DNA of 64,000 nt, taken from Lycocorax pyrrhopterus obiensis. Taxonomy: Eukaryota; Chordata; Aves; Passeriformes; Paradisaeidae. Shown here piece by piece: positions 57,801 through 64,000 of the stretch. Position numbers and translations under genes: made by a program. The stretch covers positions 1,944,663-2,008,662 of the forward strand of contig JACSVZ010000011.1 of NCBI GenBank assembly GCA_014706295.1, in the 5' to 3' direction. The notes under the pieces were generated by a model. That model saw only the letters and a program-made list of their open reading frames with translations, made no database searches and was not told where the DNA came from. The stretch's first letter is position 1; each line of letters opens with the position of its first letter.

Positions 57801-60800
57801 GAAGAGTCCCAGTCTCCACTGTCTGTGCTTCCTGCTAATCCATCCCGCTGTGTGGGAGGCAGCAAGTGGCTGTGATCAAAAGGAAGTCCAGCCTGAATAC
57901 ACAGAGAAATAAAATGGATTTATAGTTCCTTTTACAAGGATTTATCTGAGGAAGGCTTTGTGCTTTTAATTGAGTGAGCATCTCCCTTTGTACCAAGGCA
58001 ACTTTTATCTACTCAAGGAACTTTCTTGAATTTTTTTTGTTTAAAATGCAGCTGTTGAGCCTTAGATGCTGCAGCATTTAGAGTTCACGTTCTGCCTGTT
58101 CCAGAAAGTGTGGCAGAGCTGTTTATCTGCTGGGCAGAGACAAATGGGGGCGGCTCTGTGCAGCGTCACACTGCAGAACACGTCTGTGGCAGGGCTGGGC
58201 ACTCAGGGCTGCCGAGGGATTTGCTGGTTTTGGATCCATTGTAAGGCAGGTCTGGGTGATCTTTGTTCATTTCTTAATTTTAAATATGTAATTTCCTGCC
58301 GTGAAGGCATTTACAGCATCTTTTTATTGAAACATTTAGAGTGAAACTTTTAAAAGTGCATCATTGAAACTGTCAGGCCTGATGAGCCCCTGGGAGAACT
58401 TTTCCTTCAGCAAAAGCTTCCCTACAGCTGGGAACTGCTAAAAGGTGTAATATATTTGTCAGATGATCACATTTCCCTCAGGGTTCTCCTGGTAGCAGTC
58501 ATGGGGCTCTTCAGGACGCGGAGAAAGGCAATGAAATGTTTGGTTTCCCAGGAAAGCTCAGCACCAGCTCTGGGTTGTAGAGGCGGCTGCCCCAGTTGTG
58601 CCCCCATCCATCAGGTGTGCTGAGGTTCTGGATTTGCTCTTCCTTAAAGCTGACATCCTTTCCTTGCCTCAGAGCTGGAAAACACCACAAAATGTGTGTT
58701 TGGAGGCAGGTTATAGGTGCCATGGAATTGCCTGGGCTTCACTGACCAGTTTGTCATCGTGGTCCAAACTAACCAGGCTGGGCTTTTGCAAAGACTAAAT
58801 TACTTCCCCTTACAATGCATCTATAAAAGCTCTTAGAATTTAAGACTGGAAAGTCATCAAATTGCTCAAGTCCATTTTGGTTACTATTAAATATGTTGTT
58901 TGCATTGTGTGTAAAATTCTCCAGAATTGCCTCATCTTTCTCAGGGACATTTATGGAGTGCTTTGCTGTATTTGAAAGGGCAGAGCTTTCTGAATTCTTC
59001 CAAAGCAACCATCACTCTCTGAACAGACTTAGCAACTACCAGAATCTCTTAAATAGAAAGAAAACAGTATTATAATCCTGCAAAATCTGTCATGAGTATC
59101 ACAAAGTTCCCAGCAATGACATTGTCAGCAGATGTACAGACAAAAACTGTTCTGTGGCCAGCAAAGTCCTGTCTGTGCATTAGGAGGCAGAACGCTGAGC
59201 TGTGCTCTTGACCTCTGAGTAAATACGCTCCTTCTCCAGACAGCATCCTTTTCCAAGCACATCAGGAAAAGTTCCCCAAAGTATTTACTTCTGAATTCAG
59301 TTTTTGCTGACTGCAGCTCTGTCACATTTTACACACAAAACATATGTTAGTACATTCCAGGTTTTAGCATGGAACCCTTATGGAGCAGGATTTTAGGCTG
59401 TTGGTTTGTTTTATGAAATCAGCCATCCCTCAAGACAGAAATAGGAATTTTTCCAGCGAGTCGTGTTGGCAGGTGAGCTGTGCAGCCTGTGCAGTTTGTG
59501 TTGTCCCACGACAGTCTGCATGCAGCACAATTATGGAACTTGCATATTATGCTGTAAAGTTGAGGGAAAAGAGGATTTTATGTATGTAAGTTATGGAACA
59601 TGTAAAGCACGTGATGCACACAGATCTGCCTGGTGACAAGGCAACAAGCTGCTCCAGATCAGCTTCCCCTGCAGGGAAAGAGCCCAGAGGACTTGGGTGC
59701 CCAGATCCTAAGAAATCCAAAAGGGGTAAATTTCCTGCTTTTTAAATGGACTTTCAACAGTCCTAAAGTGGTAAACCAGAACTGTACCAAACTGGGTAAA
59801 GCAGGCTCTAATGTCAGCAGGAGGAAACCAGCCACTGTTTGTAAGAGGAGCTGGGTGCCTGACTCCCAAAGCTCCTTCATCTTGTTACTTGCACAGAGAA
59901 GTCCTGCATGATCCTGCGAGAAGCTGCTCATCTGCAGTCTTTCCAGTGCAGTATCTGGATATGAGAGAGAGGTGACTGAACTTGTGCTTTTCTTTAGCCA
60001 AGGCTGTGATGAGAATCAGATAAAAGTAATTCATGAGGGCAACCCCATCAGACCTTGTTTTCTGGAAGGACAAAGAGCCTGGGTTTCGTAGGCATTGCGC
60101 TTATCTAGTGCTTTCAGAATCTAATTTTGTCCATTTTCTCTTCCTTAGTTCTTGAAAACACAGATGATATTTTGGAGTCGCCTGCTGTACAGCTCATTCA
60201 ACATCTTTTTCTTTCAGTATGATTGCTTTGGAGAACAAGTAAATACAGAACTTGTCTGGGAGAGGATGAACTCTCCACATGTCTGTGCAGGCAGCCTGAT
60301 GTGATTGTCACTGGAACTGCCACCAGCAGCCTGGAACTCATGAAAAAGAATTTTCCTCCCCTTGTCAGCACTCATCTGATTTCCAGTGGAGAACACTGAG
60401 CAGCTGGAAGGGCTCTGTGTCCCTGCTCTGCTCATGGGCTCTGTCTTTTCTCCTCTGGGCACTAGCAGAGGTGGAATGAACAGCCTGGTGTCCGGCCCGC
60501 TCAGCCTTTGTGCCTCAGCTGAGAAAGCCCAGAGTTACCGCTCCTTGGGACAGTCTTTTGGGATGTCAGCACCTGCCCACTCCTGCTGTGGATTGCTTTA
60601 ACTTCTGCCAGATGGCAGAATTTTCCTCCACTCCAAGCTTCCTTTGAATATAAATGAACAATCCGGAGGCTGCAAGCTCATGTCAGATATATTGTGCCAT
60701 TTCAAAGGTTGTTTTCTAGTGATGTATTTTCATATTTCAAACCTTAATGTCTGGTTCTGGCAGCACAGGCCATCAGGATGCAGCCTATCATTGCTAGCTG

Positions 60801-61560
60801 TTATTGTGGGGAAAAGTTGCCATCTTCAGCTGGGGATTTAAGGGAGAAGAAACAGGGAGAGAGAGCTGGAAAGAACCAGATTTAGCAAGATTAGACTTGC
60901 CTGTGTCTACATGCTGAATATCAGGCTTTAAACTGTGTAGTGTTTTTTACCTTGAAAGCACCCATGAAATGTGAGCTTTAGTAAATAATGAATTGAAAAC
61001 AGTGTTTGGGAAGGCACTCACCTTTTGACACACTTTAGGCCCACCTGGCACCTGGGCATTTCATGAGCTGCTCCTCGAGCCCTGTATCAGAAGCAGTTGG
61101 CAGAGGCATGGACAGTGATATAAACCCCTTGTGCTGGTCATTTATCCCTGCACAAGAGCAGAGCTGGAGGCCATTTAGTACAATGCTGGTGAGGAATTCC
61201 AGCTTTCTTTGGCATTTTCCCTGGACCAGATTGGAGATTCTCCTGGAACAGTGTCCTTAACTGTCAGCTGTGGCTGTTTAGTCTTTGGGGGGTCTCAGGT
61301 GAAGCACAGTGTTGGTAAAACTGAGCCCTGTAAGGATTTGTCTGCACTGCAAATGGAAATCAAGTGAATCACTGGGCTCACTTCACACCACCTTGGCTGG
61401 GCACTGAGTGCTGCACGGGGAAATGCACACCCAGAGTTTTCAGGTGAGTGTTCCAGCCCATGCTGAATCCACAGTGAGAGACTCCCTGCTCATGGGTAGC
61501 CTAAAGCAAGCTTGAGGGGTGGCCTGCCAGCCAGGGGAACGCTGGGCACTGCAGGGCTGC
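54873..61560. other. Unique noncoding stretch
   Basis: About 6.7 kb with no recognised repeat. 55860-56800 is AT-rich; 57350-57480 is purine-rich. Frames of 60-93 codons are of chance length. A pyrimidine-rich acceptor-like site ends at 60217 (TCTTTTTCTTTCAG) but only a weak donor follows after 20 bp. No gene recognised. Confidence 0.45.
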
Positions 61561-62056
61561 GTGCCCTAAGAACGGGGCAGGGCTGGTGAGCCCTGAGAAA
61601 TGGGCAGGGTTGGTGTGCCCTAAGAAATGGGCAGGCATGTTGTGCCCTGAGAATGGGGCAGGGATGTGTGCCCTAAGAAATGGGCAGGGTTGTTGAGCCC
61701 TAAGAATGGGGCAGGGATGTGTGCCCTAAGAAATGGGCAGGGTTGGTGTGCCCTAAGAACGGGGCAGGGCTGGTGAGCCCTGAGAAATGGGCAGGGTTGG
61801 TGTGTCCTAAGAAATGGGCAGGGATGTGTGCCCTAAGAAATGGGCAGGGCTGGTGTGTCTTAAGAAATGGGCAGGGTTGTTGAGCCCTAAGAATGGGGCA
61901 GGGATGTGTGCCCTAAGAAATGGGCAGCGTTGGTGACCCCTAAGAAATGGGCAGCGTTGGTGTGCCCTAAGAATGGGACAGGGCTGGTGGCCCCTAAGAA
62001 ATGGGCAGGGATGTGTGGCCTGAGAAATGGGCAGGGACGTGTGCCCTAAGAAATGA
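61561..62056. repeat. 26/27-bp minisatellite with 187-bp higher order
   Basis: Eighteen and a half units, 27 bp (type GTGCCCTAAGAAATGGGCAG plus GGTTGGT) or 26 bp (same start ending GGATGT). Variants recur in order: the pair starting 61561 (AACGGGG form) and 61588 recurs at 61748 and 61775; the pair at 61668 and 61695 recurs at 61855 and 61882. All are exactly 187 bp apart, which is seven units. The last units (from 61908) lose this order and the array dies in a broken unit. G runs are regularly spaced. The 93-codon minus frame (61807-62088) is an artefact. Confidence 0.96.
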
Positions 62057-64000
62057 CATGTGGAAGTTGTGCATTGCAGTCGCTGCAAACTGACTTCTCG
62101 GTGGTTCTGTCTGGGCTGCTTGCATCTTTCCTTTCCACAAAGAGTGCGTTTTGGGTGTGTTTAAGCTTTCTCCTGTGTTTTAAAGTCTGAGAGATTTTCC
62201 ATCCCCCAATTTCAAAGCGTGTCGATTTTATGCTGCCAAAATGTAGCGCTTGAAGCAGAGTGAGGAAGTCACATACAGCAGCCTTCTTAACAGCTTTTAA
62301 CAGCTCACAGGTCTCCTAAATCCCAAGCCAAAGCTCTGTCTGCTAGGCTAGTCTGCATTCTCAGATTCTGTACAGATACAGCAAGTACATATTAAAAAGC
62401 TGCACCAGAACACAGGATTAAAGGGCGATATGCGAAGTACAATATCCTCCAAGTATTTGAAGGGAGGGAAGAAGTTGGAGGGTGACAGTCTGTTCCCTGG
62501 CAACTTCTGACATTTGTGTTAATTCTCTGCTGGAATGAAAAATAAGCCTTCTGAACTCTTCATGTAAATGGAACTGGTGAAAAACCTGTTTTCAGATTTA
62601 AACCAGAGCACAGGAGCATCTGGGTTCGTGGAGGATGGTGCCATTTGTCCTGGATCAGATGGTTACTCTGGGGCTCTGGCACATAGGCTATTCTCAGCCA
62701 GCTTTCCCCTTGATTTAATTCTCATAAGAAGGCAGTAAGTTCTTAAAGCATACTCTGGCTCTACTCCAGCCACAAGCCAGTGTGCAGAGCTGTTACTACG
62801 GTGTCAAGGTTTGTTAGGAGGCAGTGCCATTTGTGGGCTTTGTATTTAAGGAGTATTTCCGGCATTCATCTCTCTTTGACATCCTTTTTCCAGCCAAGGA
62901 ATAAGAAGCTGCATAACCTTTGCTCCTGTTCTTCTACAGTCTGGCAATAAACCTCATCATCTGAGTGACTTGGGCCGTGGCCTGGCCAGGCATTTATAAC
63001 TAAATAGGTATGAATTTCCATTCAAAATCGGGAGGAATTCGGTCTATTCACAGGCTTGGAGTAAAGTATGAGTTAAGTACTGAGCTGGATCGAAGCTCAG
63101 ACTGGCTGATGTCGTAGGTGAAAGCTGTCATATTGCAGGTTGTGTCCCCTGAGGGAAGAATAAGAAGGGCTTTCTTCCCTTTGTTTTTCCCTCCCCCATT
63201 CATTTCCAGTGCTCCACAACCTTTCCAAGGCCGGCAGGTCCTGCCTGTGTTGCAGCCTCACTTCCTGGAGGCAGAAGCTGCCGAGCCATTGTGTGATGTT
63301 GAGATGTCTCAGTTTGCTTTCAAAGAGCACACACCTGGCTGAGACAGAATAACATGTATTGATTTTTGGGCCGTTTGTAGAAAGTCTCCTTGGTCTCGAG
63401 CACATGAAAGCAGCGATGAGGCATTGTGTGGAGTTAAAAGCAGAATGCATTCTTTCCGAAATCAGAAACTGCTGAGACTTCCAGATGGTGTGCCAGAAAA
63501 GTTTTATTAGCCTTCCATAGGCTTTTCACTTTTTCCAGATCCCTGCAAAATGGAGAGGCCTCTCCCTCTGATTTTCTTGCCAAGTCTAAATATGAATCTA
63601 CTGTTTATCCAGATTGCACTGGCTTTAACACATTATTTGCGTTGCCTGGATTCCTTTTGTCCAGCATCTCAGATTTTGTGCCTGTTGCGGTGGAGTCAGG
63701 CATTGCTGGAGAAGGGCATTTGTTAAAACTTGCATTTTAGGAACTAATTCTTTCAGGAACAGCAGGTAGGAGGATATGACCCTGTTACATGACATCTGTG
63801 GACCAAAAAAAAATGAAAAAAGAGAAAAGCAAAAATGCTTCTTCCTTAATTTGATCAGCTTAAGTGCCATTTTGGATCATTTGATCACCACTTCTTGTGC
63901 CAGGTGACAGCTGTCTTAAGAGAACAACTCAATTTTCTTGTTTATTATGCACAGGTCCTTTCCCAAGGGTGAGTATTTATCCACTGGAGATAAGATAATG
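62057..64000. other. Unique noncoding stretch to the window end
   Basis: Mixed composition with no recognised gene or repeat. A short A run lies near 63806-63822. An acceptor-like CTTCTACAG ends near 62939 and is followed at once by AATAAA, without an open frame of note. Frames up to 117 codons (63097-63450 minus) show no known domain. Confidence 0.45.

Noticed and set aside
39541..62056. Regular tandem arrays considered as CRISPR
   Set aside because: Units are contiguous without unique spacers, and the window is vertebrate.

Overview
This window looks like noncoding DNA from a bird, intergenic or deep intronic, on a moderately AT-rich background with little CpG. The diagnostic evidence is at least four minus-strand CR1 LINE 3' ends, three of which stop in the CR1 tail (seen on the plus strand as ATCACAGAAT or GAATCATAGAATG-type words). 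There is also a pair of about 440-bp solo LTR-like elements. I saw nothing resembling mammalian Alu, L1 or B elements. A passerine is plausible from the young CR1 and LTR content, but that is an inference.

I recognise no protein-coding gene, tRNA, rRNA or CRISPR array. The longest open frames are explained by repeats. A 299-codon frame at 29605-30504 is antisense to a CR1. A 229-codon frame at 39609-40298 and frames at 48.5-49.1 kb and 61.8-62.1 kb run through tandem arrays. Two similar frames at 5404-5640 and 30597-30836 are the same LTR read in antisense. The remaining open frames of 120-210 codons are about what chance gives in 64 kb on two strands, and none shows a domain I know.

Layout: 0-2 kb is unique DNA with homeodomain, octamer and SOX-like words. 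2-8.3 kb holds a G/T-rich tract, three CR1 fragments and LTR copy 1 (minus). 8.3-29.6 kb is mostly unique DNA with an enhancer-like motif cluster near 21 kb, a small CpG cluster at 21.7 kb and a long polypurine strand at 23 kb. 29.6-31 kb holds the longest CR1 next to LTR copy 2 (plus). 31-39.5 kb is AT-rich unique DNA with TA and CA microsatellites. 39.5-40.1 kb is a GTGTGGGTGC-type minisatellite. 41.6 kb has an octamer/POU motif cluster. 48.6-49.0 kb is a 23-bp minisatellite. 51.7-54.1 kb has exon-like splice-site pairs. 54.3-54.9 kb is a GC-rich patch with two short arrays. 61.6-62.1 kb is a 26/27-bp minisatellite with a 187-bp higher-order period.

There is no operon-like cooperation to describe. 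If the window has a function it is most likely cis-regulatory or as noncoding transcript. The best-supported unusual structures are the layered minisatellites and the inverted, about 96% identical LTR pair. I did not find convincing evidence for a new biological system.
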